Part shown: positions 40,039 through 50,584 of the stretch, piece by piece
Layout: every line of letters begins with the position of its first letter
Position numbering within the stretch: the stretch's first letter is position 1
NCBI GenBank assembly: GCA_020186115.1
Contig: WSYJ01000147.1
Span: forward strand, 282,237-346,236
Length of the DNA: 64,000 nucleotides
Source: Histomonas meleagridis
Taxonomy: Eukaryota > Parabasalia > Tritrichomonadida > Dientamoebidae
Direction of reading: 5' to 3'
Notes under the pieces: model-generated
Databases searched by the model: none
Seen by the model: the letters and a program-made list of their open reading frames with translations, nothing else
What the model was told of the DNA's origin: nothing
Position numbers and translations under genes: made by a program

Positions 40039-41124
40039 ATGTTCTGGGTTTTCCTTAGTTTTGCTTTTTCTGATTGGGAAGTGAATTCATACCCTCACGA
40101 AGGAGAAAATATCACGTGTGGTGACACGCTCTGTACTGGTCTTTGCATGAATTATATTAATCATTCAAGAGATACAGAAGAATTTATTCTTTTTGAAAAT
40201 GCATCATTCTGTTATACAGGCAACTACAATTTATGCTATTCAACCAAATATCTATATTACATATGCGTTGTCGTTTTTTTATTACCAACTATTATTGTAT
40301 ATATCTATGCATGTTTCAAAAGATGTTTTATATTAAAGACGGTGGGTTGTTGTGATTTTGTTACGATGACTACTTGTACAGTGCTTGGGACTGGAAGTCT
40401 TGGTATCTTCATATCAAGTCTTTACTGCACTATTGTATATGAAAACAAGTTTGAAAACTTAGCATCTGGATTAATATCAGGTTTTACAGTATTATTTGCG
40501 ATGGGCATGATTCTTTCGTTTTCTTATTGCAATATATCTCCACTGACATCCATTAATTTTATGGGGAGAGACATTTATACCATCAATGAATTAACAGAGA
40601 AAATCACAGATATTCGAACCACTCCACCATTCTATAAAATCTTTCACGAATCTCACAAAGAACCAAAAACACTATATAAAGAAGTTGAATATGCCACATG
40701 GGAAGAGAAAGAAGAGTTTGCGCACATTCCAACAGATCATCCAGTTTGTGTAATATTCGAAAATAAAAATCTTTGGAGCAATGCAATGATAAATGAATTT
40801 AACGATTTAAAAAAGAATAACCAAGGAATTTTTACATCGCAGTCTTATATTGATGCGAATTTGGATCCTTTGATTGCTGGAAATGATGTTCCTTTCGTTA
40901 TTAAGTTGTTGTCAAGACGGTATATGAAAGTATTTTACGTAATTTTGTGCGTTTTTTCGAGTTCATTTTTAATGGATTTGATATTCTTATCAAATTGCGA
41001 AGTAATACAAGTAAAATCAACTAAACAAGCTGACATAGAGCCAACATACAGAGCTAAGTATGGCGAAAAGGATCTCGAAGCTCCAACTTTTGTTTTGAAT
41101 TATGAAAAAGCAGAATATCCTTAA
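40039..41124 (+). CDS. Unrecognised multi-pass membrane protein
   Basis: A 361-residue protein starting at ATG 40039. Residues 1 to 11 look like a signal peptide. A cysteine-rich outer loop follows (ITCGDTLCTGLC). Membrane spans lie at about 71 to 93, 106 to 133, 140 to 163 and 293 to 313. A soluble loop of about 125 residues between spans three and four is rich in charged residues and would be on the side opposite the N-terminal loop. The C-terminal tail is about 48 residues. I do not recognise a family. The spacing and cysteine-rich front suggest a surface or endomembrane protein; transporter or receptor roles cannot be told apart. Confidence 0.6.
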   Translation: MFWVFLSFAFSDWEVNSYPHEGENITCGDTLCTGLCMNYINHSRDTEEFILFENASFCYTGNYNLCYSTKYLYYICVVVFLLPTIIVYIYACFKRCFILKTVGCCDFVTMTTCTVLGTGSLGIFISSLYCTIVYENKFENLASGLISGFTVLFAMGMILSFSYCNISPLTSINFMGRDIYTINELTEKITDIRTTPPFYKIFHESHKEPKTLYKEVEYATWEEKEEFAHIPTDHPVCVIFENKNLWSNAMINEFNDLKKNNQGIFTSQSYIDANLDPLIAGNDVPFVIKLLSRRYMKVFYVILCVFSSSFLMDLIFLSNCEVIQVKSTKQADIEPTYRAKYGEKDLEAPTFVLNYEKAEYP

Positions 41125-41318
41125 AAATAAAACGTTTTTGTTATCTTAATTTTGAAATAAGCAACTCGAATTTTTGTAACACTGATCGAGGATAAATGAA
41201 AATAACTTTGGAAACTTTTAAGTATTTGAATGATTATATAGTATAAGTTAATTCTTTTAATGTCAATTTTTTGATGTTATAATTGAATCAATTTTATTTT
41301 ATTTTTTCTAAATATATA
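41125..41318. other. Intergenic region
   Basis: Short AT-rich flank between the membrane-protein gene and a solitary ankyrin relic. Confidence 0.3.
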
Positions 41319-41430
41319 ACAGACAAATATCTTACACACTAGCATCAGTTTCTTATTGATCAAAATGTAGTTTAACTATTTCTATATGACATCTTGAACA
41401 TGTTATTGCAAGAAATGTAAATCTTATCGA
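41319..41430 (-). pseudogene. Solitary degraded ankyrin module
   Basis: The plus-strand stretch gacaaatatcttacacacta followed by gtttaactatttctatatga matches the array consensus. Read on the minus strand it gives CRCHIEIVKLHFDQ and then a stop, so it is decayed. No DUF3447 head or other modules adjoin. It is either a relic of a lost array or a stray copy. Confidence 0.65.
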
Positions 41431-41514
41431 TATACTACGATACAATTTTTTTGAATCGATAACCGAAATGGCAAACCGTTTTCAGCAGATATCTTTCGTT
41501 AATCAAATTGGTAC

Positions 41515-43308
41515 ATGGCTGCAACTGGAAGAAATAAAAATATCAAAGAAAAAATAGGATCATTGCTTAGTTTTTGCGAATCTTTCTGTTATTCTAGAAA
41601 TACAAATTTTAATGAATATTATGATAATTTTGGTGAATCTTCATCACACTTTGCAAATTATATAAAAGAGCTTTCTTCCATTTTTACATTAAAAGAATTA
41701 CAAGAAGGGTTTAATTTAGCTCTTCGTTCTCCAAAAGTTATTCCTCGACTTTATGTTATTTTCCTTATTGCTTGTGCTACCAAAGACGAAAACCAAATCA
41801 AAACCTTTTATTCCATGATTTCAGCTGCTTCTCATCCCGTCAGTGGATTTTTTTTACGCTTTATATTAATCAATTATTTACCTAAATATTGCAACTTTTT
41901 AACACTTGAGCACCTTATTGAAACTTACCGCTGTATGTTATTTTTCTTTCCAAAGTTTACAAATATTTATCCCAATAATGAAAAAGATGCGTTTTTAATG
42001 ATAGAATCAGCGGTCCAATATTCCATTCACGACTCTAAAATTGACCAAAAATCGTGTGTTTGTTCTTTATATAATGAATCCAAAGCCTCTAATAACATAC
42101 TCATCATCAAAAATTTTGTTGAAGTACTTATTAAAACAATAAACAAAGGCGCAATTACAGATTACTTGGATATAATTTCGGATTTTTTTACTATATCAAA
42201 GGACCAAGAATACAATAAAAATCTTTTGTTAGATGTCATCACAGATATTGACCCATTAATTGCATTTAATTTTGTCTCTAAGGCATCGTTTGTTGATCAA
42301 TTTAATTTAACTTTAACGCACCATTTTTTACAAACAGGAAATTTGCAAGTTCTAAAGCTCTGTGCCGAAAAGTGGAAAACCGATGAAATCCATCACTTTT
42401 TGTTAGATAAACTTGGGGCAGTCCAATACTCAGAAATAGCGCCGATACCAGAAAACGGTTCCGAGATGACGATAGAGTTTATAGAAAAAGTCGATCGCAA
42501 CGTTCCACCAAATCAAGTACGAAAAATGCTTTCAAATGAATTAGAAAAAAGAAACAAGATATTAGATCATTCATTAGTAGCGATGGTCACAAATAATGAC
42601 TTTGATTCCAATTTTTTTCGAATTGTTTTTGGGGAACCATTTGTTTTTTATTCGGAAGAATTATTAAAAATTATCATTTTTAGGTTCGTTAAAGAAAAGA
42701 GTTCGCTTGAAGAAATTATGAATTTTATAAAAAGAGCATCATCTGAAATTGATTGCACAACAATTTTATATAATATTTATGATTACTATAACTCTCAAAT
42801 TCCTGTTGATAAATTTATTGCTAAGTTATTAAGTTATAGTCATACGCGAATGATACCATTAAAAGTTTTGTTGTATCATTTAAGAAACAAAACAATTTCA
42901 AAGGAGTCATTGAATACTTTACTCGAAAAGTGTGAGACCAAAGATGAAATTTCAAGTTTTTGTTTTATAGCTAATGAAAACAATCAAGCTGATATTGTAT
43001 GCCATGGAATCGAAAAGATTTTAATGTTAGATGAGTTTTGTGACCGAAAGGATAAACAAATCAAATTATATTTCTTTGCTATCAATTTAATATTTGAGTT
43101 AAAAGTTTCGGATTTGTTGATTAAACTCACAACAGAAATTGTTGAAAAAATCAAAAAAATAATCAAAATTTCGAGTAATGTTTTTTTCCCATTATTAACA
43201 CCTTCAAACATAAGTAAATTTTTGAGGATACTAAAGAAATCGAATAACGATAAGATGAAAAATCTAAATGTTCTTCAGGAATTGGAGGTGATATTGCAAC
43301 AAATGTAA
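41515..43308 (+). CDS. VPS35-family protein (retromer-like)
   Basis: A 597-residue helical protein from ATG 41515. The best evidence is the N-terminal third. PRLYVIFLIACATKDE, followed at the right spacing by SAASHPVSGFFLRFILINYLP, parallels VPS35 segments ending HPLRGLFLRNYLL. A later NNILIIKNFVEVLIKTINKG parallels the NIIIALIDRLALF helix. Alpha-solenoid helices fill the remainder. VPS35 scaffolds the retromer coat that retrieves receptors from endosomes. The protein is shorter than typical VPS35 (about 800) and lacks an obvious extreme N-terminal motif, so it could be a VPS35L-like paralogue. It precedes the BEACH gene on the same strand. Confidence 0.6.
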   Translation: MAATGRNKNIKEKIGSLLSFCESFCYSRNTNFNEYYDNFGESSSHFANYIKELSSIFTLKELQEGFNLALRSPKVIPRLYVIFLIACATKDENQIKTFYSMISAASHPVSGFFLRFILINYLPKYCNFLTLEHLIETYRCMLFFFPKFTNIYPNNEKDAFLMIESAVQYSIHDSKIDQKSCVCSLYNESKASNNILIIKNFVEVLIKTINKGAITDYLDIISDFFTISKDQEYNKNLLLDVITDIDPLIAFNFVSKASFVDQFNLTLTHHFLQTGNLQVLKLCAEKWKTDEIHHFLLDKLGAVQYSEIAPIPENGSEMTIEFIEKVDRNVPPNQVRKMLSNELEKRNKILDHSLVAMVTNNDFDSNFFRIVFGEPFVFYSEELLKIIIFRFVKEKSSLEEIMNFIKRASSEIDCTTILYNIYDYYNSQIPVDKFIAKLLSYSHTRMIPLKVLLYHLRNKTISKESLNTLLEKCETKDEISSFCFIANENNQADIVCHGIEKILMLDEFCDRKDKQIKLYFFAINLIFELKVSDLLIKLTTEIVEKIKKIIKISSNVFFPLLTPSNISKFLRILKKSNNDKMKNLNVLQELEVILQQM

Positions 43309-43530
43309 TGCGCCTGATTAGAGTTTGATAAATAGAGTTAGATGAAATCAATAAAGTTAATTGTTTTTCTTGTTATTTAAACCTTTTTTATTAAAAATAT
43401 TTGGAATAAAGATGATTATCAATAGATTTTTAAAAATTTCAATCATCAATTATTCATATAAATATAGATGAATCATTAGTTATAATAAATCTTATGCCAC
43501 TTCTATATATGTGTTTTTGATGCTGCGCTT
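43309..43530. other. Intergenic region
   Basis: AT-rich spacer between two plus-strand genes; the second start, ATG 43531, follows tgctgcgctt. Confidence 0.3.
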
Positions 43531-46500
43531 ATGACAAACCAAAAAAACATGATTTCATACCAAAAAAAAATCGACGATCAAAAATCACACAAAAAAATAG
43601 CAGGAAAAATAAATCAAACAAATTGCAAAATGAACAAATTTGCGAAATTTGATCCTCTTTTTTCCATTTTGCAAATTAAACCAATTAGAACGCCACGAAA
43701 ACTTACAACAAACAAAACCATTCTCTCTTTTATTGAAAGAAATCCACTTCCAAATAATTCAAAGTTAATTGATCAGTTAAATCAGTGTCTACAAAATGGC
43801 CTTACACGTGCCAGTGCAATGAAAACAATTGGTTTTAGATTTCCGTTCATATTGCAATCATTCGAAACTTTTTTAAAACTTCCAAATTTGACTCCACCAG
43901 AAATCGAATTAATTTCGCAATATTTTCTTGTAGGGTATGTATCATGGACAATATATTGTGAACGTACCCAAAATCTCGAGTTTTTTTCATTAATTTTAGA
44001 AGCATTATTGTTTTGTATGAAATCATCATATAGTTCAATTGCGATTGATGCCTTTTTATTTACCATTGGGATGTATGACCACAACAAAGATTATTCTAAT
44101 TTAAGCGAAGTCACCAAAATAATTTCACAACTATTTAAAGTTCATGATCTTCCACCACAAGCATATTCAATCATTCCTCTAATTCTTAAAGAAATTTCCT
44201 TTGAACTCTCAAAAAACAGAACGCCAGATGTTGAATCAATATTTCACACGATTTCTAAAATTCTTGATTCATTTGATTCCCTTCCACCAGGAGTATCAGA
44301 TGAGATTGATTTTTCTATTTATCCATTCCTCTCCAAACTTGATCCATTAGGCATCAATTTCCTTCGTCATGTGATACGGTTTTCCAAGTACGATATCATT
44401 GAAAAAATGTTCGGCGTTTGTGCGTCAGCGGTTTTTGACCTAGCACTTTCCTCAGAAATGTCCATATCGGTCCAAAAAGTGCCGGAACCGTTAGGGAAAT
44501 TTGAAGTTACTGAAAAGATTTCTCCAACATTTCAAATCAGTGATATACCCACTTTTACTACTGGCTTAACATTTGATACAAGTAGTCCATCTATGATGGC
44601 GATTGAAACATTAGTTGGATATGAACTTACGAATATTTTAGAAATTCTTGTTGATTCATTTGCTAATGATCCAAAAATAGCGTTTGGGTTTTCAAATGCA
44701 TTTTTAGAAAAGATCAATGAAACGCCGATTGAAAACAATAATATGTTTAATGCGTTTGCGACTTTATTTGTAATCTGTAAGATAAATCAAGAAAAAGGAT
44801 TTCCAGTTCCACAAATGACGCAAACCATTTTTTCGTTTATCTTATATAATCAAAACATTATACCAAATGAAGCTATTAATGGGTTAAAATCTGTTGCATT
44901 TGAATGTTTGTTAATTGGAGGAATTGATGCTATTTGTTATGTGTTAGAGAATTCATTACCATATCCATTGTTGTTTGGCGAGTTAGCTATAAAATGTTCG
45001 CAAATTCCTGACAAGACAAAGTTATTTAAGAATTCTCAAAGAGTTGTTGAAATATTTACGAAATCGATATTAAATTATCAAAGATTACAATTCCAAGGGA
45101 ACCAAATAATTGAACGTGCAAGGACAAATGCATTTCAAGCTTTATCATCTTTTTTTGTTGACGAAGAATTAGTTGAAACTCTTTCAACAGATTCATTCGT
45201 TAGAGCATTTATTTCATTAATTTTTGAGCCGAATTTGTTTTCATTCGTTTTTAAGTATTTGTTTAAGTTCAAAACGAAAAATGTTGAGGATGCAATAGTT
45301 TTAGTGTTTGATATGATTTCCGAATATTTCCCTGAGGAAAAATATGTTTTAATGTCTCTTAAAATCATCGATATATTAGAAATAGAGAAAATTTCATTTT
45401 TTCCTTCATTATTAAAACCATTAATTTCATGTTTAGCTAAAATCGATAAAAAGAATCAAATTTGTCAAACCTTTTTAAACAAATTTATTGATATATTATT
45501 AAATATTTCACGTATAATTAAACTTAAAGAAGATTATATCGAAGTTATCTCCAAATCTTTTAATGAAGATATACCGAATGAAATGTTTTTAAAGATAATA
45601 AAATTAATTTCAGGAAATAAATTAATTGAATATCCACAAAAGTTTTTAGTGCATCAACCGAATGCTGCGAAATTATTAATTTTATTATATCAGAATTCGG
45701 AAGATTATAGCACAAAAATATTTTCTTTTATTAATGAACTTATTGATTATTCACCTTATAACGCTGTGCAATTTCATGAATGTGGTTTAGATACATTTTT
45801 GTTGTCTATTTTCGAAAATAATGAGTCTATTCGTGAGAAATGTTTACAACTTTTCATTAAAATAGTAAGTATCGATTGTTCAATTGAAGTTATTGAGAAG
45901 TTAATGAATATAAATATATTTAAGACTGAAACACAAACATTAATTTCGATATTAAAGAAATTAATACAAAATTATAATCAAATGAAATTTAATATTAAAA
46001 ATGGTTTTTCGATATTTTTTAATAATTTCGTTCGATATGAATTTAATGATATTTTTAAATTATATTATGAAAATGAAAATGTTTTATGTTTAACAATTGG
46101 TGCAATAGTATATAAAATTAATCAAAGTTCAAAAGATTTTTGTATAAAATATTCACCTAAAAAGAATTTAATTTCATTTATATCAAAAGATTTAATGGAG
46201 AAAGTACAAATTCAAGAATTACCACAAGAAACAATTCAAATCAATTCGATCTGTATATATCCTAAACTTCAAACTAAAAGAATTCAAGAAGCTTTACAAG
46301 ATTATAATAAACAAATCATCTTAAAATCATTTATAAAAGTTTTATTAGAGAATTTACATATTATTTATCCACTTTTTAGGTCGAAAAATAATGAAATTTA
46401 TGATATTATTACATCATTAATTAACTTACAAAATAATCCTGAATTTGATTTTAATGAAATTGCATTTTATTTTATAGAGAATGCATCAGATTTATTAAAT

Positions 46501-49500
46501 TATCAAATTTATTTAAAGATTTATCAAAGTTTTCAACAATTAAATCCGATTTATTCTAAATCATTTTATATCAACTTAATATTTAATTTTAATTTATGGT
46601 TTTCTTGTAATAATAATAATGATTTACTTTTGATTATTAAACATTGGTCCACTGAATTAATTAATGAGTTTAAGAATAACACGAGTTTTTCGGAGTTTTT
46701 ATCGAATATTTTAGTTTTGTTTAATACTTCAATATCAATTGAAGTTACACATCAAATCCCAAGTAAAATAGCTAAATCGTTATCATCTGTAACATGTTTT
46801 CGATGTTATAAAATGTTATGTAATATGTTAACACAATTAACATCTGATTTTAAAATCGATGAGTTTTCTATTTTCATGAATTATTGTTATTTTATGAATG
46901 ATATAGCATTTAATGAAATGTTAAACATCATTGAATATTTAATAAAAACTTCACCTGAAATAATAAAAAATGAAAAATTTGTTTTATCTTTATATGCATT
47001 ATTAGAAAAACAAAATGGTAAATCATATATTCAATTATTAAACATTATTATTAATTTCATCAAAACTATAAATAATCGAGCTGAAAAATTAATACATATA
47101 TATATCTTATTAGAACAATTTTCTCAAAGTGTTATATCGAAAGAATTAAATGATTTAATTATTAAAGAACATATTATACAATTCACATGTTATTTATCAT
47201 TAATTTATCCTGATTATACATTAATTGATGATTTTGATATGAACTTTGATTTTAAATATTCGTATGAATTAGTTTTACCTATAATTGTAGCAGTACTTTC
47301 GAATAATCAAATAATTCGTACAAAAATATTTCGTTCGTTTTTAAATTTCGATTGGGGAATAGTATTTTCTATTATTGAATTAATCTCGAAAATTTATAGT
47401 TATAATACAAGTTATTTACAATCAATGTTTTTAAAATTAGTTATTGAAAGTTTTAATTCTCATGAGATAGAAACAAATGAATTTAATTTGTTCCAATTAG
47501 TTAATATAGCAGAAACATATTTCTTCTTTAAAGATGATATTAATGAAACACCTTTTTTAAACCCAAATATTTCATTATTTGATTTCGATGAATTTTTAAA
47601 TTCTGTTTTAAATTATAAACCTTTACAAACAAAACGTTTTGGGTTACATATTGATTCGAAGTCGAAATGGATTGATGAAGAACTTGCGTTATCATGTTTT
47701 AAATTATTACAAAGTAATTCATTAGGTCGAAATACATTTAAACTTCAATTATTATTAGGATATTTTTTGATACGTTTTCATCAAGATTATATTACTTCGT
47801 TTTTAGAGAATTTAGTTGTGCCATTTAATATCCAATTCGAAGCACAAAGTTATATTAATTTAATGTGTATGCAATTAAAACGTTTCCAAATTAAATCAAC
47901 ATTTTTAGCATATGAAGATAATACTGCTAATAAAGAAAACATTTTCGATGCATTTTCAAAATGTGAATCAAATTTATTAATGAAACAAAACACAGTTAAT
48001 AATATAATTCAAGAAGTTCAATCATTTATATCAAATGTTAAATTACGTATTAATGAATATAAAAATCTGTTCCAATCTCCAACACAAAAATTCACATTAA
48101 TCGAAATCCTTGATAAACAAATTAAAGTATTTCGTGATAACCAAAAGAAATATTCATCGATTTGGAATGCAATGAATTTACGTAATGATCCATGGAGTTT
48201 GGTAATCAAACAAAATATGAAACGTGATTATACATTAACAACATTTGGTATACCAACGAAACTTAAATATGTTTTATCAGAAGAAAAAGTGAATAAAAAT
48301 TATATACCAATTATACCGAATGATACAAATGATAATGAAATTTATTGCGGTAAAGTTAATCCTTTAGGCGTAAAAGTTTATCGATTAATATTTGGACAAG
48401 AAACATTTATATTAAAGAAGAATAATCAATATGAAAAATTATATCAAATTAAAAATATCAAAAATTTGATATTACAAAAATATTTACATATCTCAAATTC
48501 ACTTGAATTAATATTTTGTAATGGTAAAACTTTGTTTTTAGTCTTTAAGACAATAAATGAAAGAGGACAATTCATAAAAATTATTAAAGAAAAACATCCG
48601 AATCAATCGAAAATATTTTTATCATTCCAAAACTCATTAGTTGAAGATTGGGTAAATTGTCGTATATCTAACTTCGATTATTTAATGAAAATTAATGTCT
48701 TCGCAGGAAGATCTTTTAACTCATTAATCCAATACCCAATATTTCCTTGGGTTTTATCATCTTATTCAGGTGATACTATATCAAACATACGGAATTTTAA
48801 TGTTCCAATAGGTGCTATGGATAAAATTCGCTTAAATATATTAAAACATTTAATGATCGATCGTGATATCATTGATCCTCCTGGTTATTTATATGAAGAA
48901 GGACCTTTAACTCTTGATGTGATTAATTCATATTTTTCACATTTTAATAAAGATGAATTACAATTAATTCCTCCTAAACCAGTGAAAAATAGAGTTAGAT
49001 CTAGCCCTTACGTAACAAACATTATTTCATTAAAAATGAGTAATCGTGAAAAATATCAAAAATCTCAAATTAATACTTTTGCTATGAAAGAACGATTCGA
49101 AAAATATCAATGTTTAAAATTCACATCAATTTCAAAGCTTTACAAAAATGTGACATCCGATAGTAATGATTTTAGAGAATTAATTCCAGAATTTTTTTGT
49201 TTCCCTGAGTTTTTAAATGATGTGACTTTACCTAAATGGTCGAATAATCAATTAGACTTTGTGTATCAACATAAAAAAATCCTTGAAAGTGAAGAAGTAT
49301 CTGAACATTTAAATGAATGGATCGATTTAATGTTCGGCATTAATCAAAATAATTTAAAAGTTAATAATGTGTATGCTAAAGAAATTTATGATTCATGTTA
49401 TCCTACAAATGATGAAATTGTAAACAAGAAAATTAAAAATGGACAATTACCTTCGCAATTATTTAAGTTTCCTCATCCAAAACGTAACAAACCTCAAAAA

Positions 49501-50358
49501 TCTGTTTCAACATTATCACTTTTCGACACATTTATCTCAGTTAAATATGCTGAAATTCATAAAAATATAATTTATGTAACAGATATTGAAGGAAATCTTT
49601 ATAAAGTTTTAACGGATAAACAATCAATTACTAAAACAAATATCTCTATTCCTAATTTCAAGATATTTACCATCAAAGAAGACTTAATATTCTCTAGTAA
49701 TGAATTAATTGATATTAAAAATGGTAGAAAAAGTAAATTTTTCGGAGTAAAATCAATAAAGAAATCAAAAGATTTGATTTTGATTTCATTTGGCAATTCG
49801 CAAATTGAAATTTTCAATAGGTCTGACCTGACAGACCCCATTCAAAAATTCCCGTTTTTTGTCAACCCCGTAACGTCTTCCTTCATTAGTCGACATAATC
49901 ATTTAATTGCTATTGGCTCTGGTGTTGGTCGTGTTATATTAACTTCATTAGAAAAACAAAATACTTTCATATCACTTGATATTGAACTATATATTCCAAA
50001 AATTATTGTTGTTACTAAAGGTTGGGGATTTATTATAACTTATGGCACTAAAACAAAATGCGGTAAGAAAACACATTGTTTGTTTGTGCATACTATTAAC
50101 GGCAAAATAGTTAGGAAAAGAGTTTTGAACTTTCCAATTAAAAGTTTGATCTCTTTTACTGATAATAAAGGTTTCGATCATATCGCATTTGCTTCACTAA
50201 ATTCATTGTACATCTGTGAAGCATATTACTTAAACTTCCAAAAAGAATATTTTTCATTTGAAACTCAATTGGTCAAAATTAAATTCATTCAACCAAACTC
50301 AGTAATCTGCATACAAAAGAATGGTAAAATCGCGCATTTGAAGATCGAATATAAATAG
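43531..50358 (+). CDS. BEACH-WD40 protein (LYST/neurobeachin family)
   Basis: A 2,275-residue protein, the largest in the window. Residues 1 to about 1580 are an armadillo/HEAT-like helical region. A PH-like BEACH-associated domain lies at about 1591 to 1690. The BEACH domain, about 1705 to 1990, shows WVNCRISNFDYLMKINVFAG, YPIFPWVLSSYSGDTI, VPIGAMDKIRL, SNDFRELIPEFFCFPEFLND and ILESEEVSEHLNEWIDLMFG. A degenerate WD40 propeller follows to the C-terminus. The usual HYS motif after PPF is replaced by PPGYLYEEGPLTLDVI. BEACH proteins act on lysosome, contractile-vacuole and vesicle fission or fusion; here that is family knowledge. A second candidate ATG is at residue 34, but the first is in frame and uninterrupted. 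Confidence 0.94.
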   Translation: MTNQKNMISYQKKIDDQKSHKKIAGKINQTNCKMNKFAKFDPLFSILQIKPIRTPRKLTTNKTILSFIERNPLPNNSKLIDQLNQCLQNGLTRASAMKTIGFRFPFILQSFETFLKLPNLTPPEIELISQYFLVGYVSWTIYCERTQNLEFFSLILEALLFCMKSSYSSIAIDAFLFTIGMYDHNKDYSNLSEVTKIISQLFKVHDLPPQAYSIIPLILKEISFELSKNRTPDVESIFHTISKILDSFDSLPPGVSDEIDFSIYPFLSKLDPLGINFLRHVIRFSKYDIIEKMFGVCASAVFDLALSSEMSISVQKVPEPLGKFEVTEKISPTFQISDIPTFTTGLTFDTSSPSMMAIETLVGYELTNILEILVDSFANDPKIAFGFSNAFLEKINETPIENNNMFNAFATLFVICKINQEKGFPVPQMTQTIFSFILYNQNIIPNEAINGLKSVAFECLLIGGIDAICYVLENSLPYPLLFGELAIKCSQIPDKTKLFKNSQRVVEIFTKSILNYQRLQFQGNQIIERARTNAFQALSSFFVDEELVETLSTDSFVRAFISLIFEPNLFSFVFKYLFKFKTKNVEDAIVLVFDMISEYFPEEKYVLMSLKIIDILEIEKISFFPSLLKPLISCLAKIDKKNQICQTFLNKFIDILLNISRIIKLKEDYIEVISKSFNEDIPNEMFLKIIKLISGNKLIEYPQKFLVHQPNAAKLLILLYQNSEDYSTKIFSFINELIDYSPYNAVQFHECGLDTFLLSIFENNESIREKCLQLFIKIVSIDCSIEVIEKLMNINIFKTETQTLISILKKLIQNYNQMKFNIKNGFSIFFNNFVRYEFNDIFKLYYENENVLCLTIGAIVYKINQSSKDFCIKYSPKKNLISFISKDLMEKVQIQELPQETIQINSICIYPKLQTKRIQEALQDYNKQIILKSFIKVLLENLHIIYPLFRSKNNEIYDIITSLINLQNNPEFDFNEIAFYFIENASDLLNYQIYLKIYQSFQQLNPIYSKSFYINLIFNFNLWFSCNNNNDLLLIIKHWSTELINEFKNNTSFSEFLSNILVLFNTSISIEVTHQIPSKIAKSLSSVTCFRCYKMLCNMLTQLTSDFKIDEFSIFMNYCYFMNDIAFNEMLNIIEYLIKTSPEIIKNEKFVLSLYALLEKQNGKSYIQLLNIIINFIKTINNRAEKLIHIYILLEQFSQSVISKELNDLIIKEHIIQFTCYLSLIYPDYTLIDDFDMNFDFKYSYELVLPIIVAVLSNNQIIRTKIFRSFLNFDWGIVFSIIELISKIYSYNTSYLQSMFLKLVIESFNSHEIETNEFNLFQLVNIAETYFFFKDDINETPFLNPNISLFDFDEFLNSVLNYKPLQTKRFGLHIDSKSKWIDEELALSCFKLLQSNSLGRNTFKLQLLLGYFLIRFHQDYITSFLENLVVPFNIQFEAQSYINLMCMQLKRFQIKSTFLAYEDNTANKENIFDAFSKCESNLLMKQNTVNNIIQEVQSFISNVKLRINEYKNLFQSPTQKFTLIEILDKQIKVFRDNQKKYSSIWNAMNLRNDPWSLVIKQNMKRDYTLTTFGIPTKLKYVLSEEKVNKNYIPIIPNDTNDNEIYCGKVNPLGVKVYRLIFGQETFILKKNNQYEKLYQIKNIKNLILQKYLHISNSLELIFCNGKTLFLVFKTINERGQFIKIIKEKHPNQSKIFLSFQNSLVEDWVNCRISNFDYLMKINVFAGRSFNSLIQYPIFPWVLSSYSGDTISNIRNFNVPIGAMDKIRLNILKHLMIDRDIIDPPGYLYEEGPLTLDVINSYFSHFNKDELQLIPPKPVKNRVRSSPYVTNIISLKMSNREKYQKSQINTFAMKERFEKYQCLKFTSISKLYKNVTSDSNDFRELIPEFFCFPEFLNDVTLPKWSNNQLDFVYQHKKILESEEVSEHLNEWIDLMFGINQNNLKVNNVYAKEIYDSCYPTNDEIVNKKIKNGQLPSQLFKFPHPKRNKPQKSVSTLSLFDTFISVKYAEIHKNIIYVTDIEGNLYKVLTDKQSITKTNISIPNFKIFTIKEDLIFSSNELIDIKNGRKSKFFGVKSIKKSKDLILISFGNSQIEIFNRSDLTDPIQKFPFFVNPVTSSFISRHNHLIAIGSGVGRVILTSLEKQNTFISLDIELYIPKIIVVTKGWGFIITYGTKTKCGKKTHCLFVHTINGKIVRKRVLNFPIKSLISFTDNKGFDHIAFASLNSLYICEAYYLNFQKEYFSFETQLVKIKFIQPNSVICIQKNGKIAHLKIEYK

Positions 50359-50584
50359 AACAGAATATTATATTGTTTTTAATTTCATTAAAAAATACGA
50401 AAAAAATCATTTTGAATTTTGAATTTGATTGAACGATAGAGTTTAATGAATGAAAAATCATCGTATTTGTATTCAAAAATTTTGATTATAAACGGTCGAG
50501 GGATTCCAGAGAAGGCAGCCGTTTAAAGTTAACGTGCTAAATAACGATCATTTTCAACTTAAATCATGGTTATGTTACAACTAA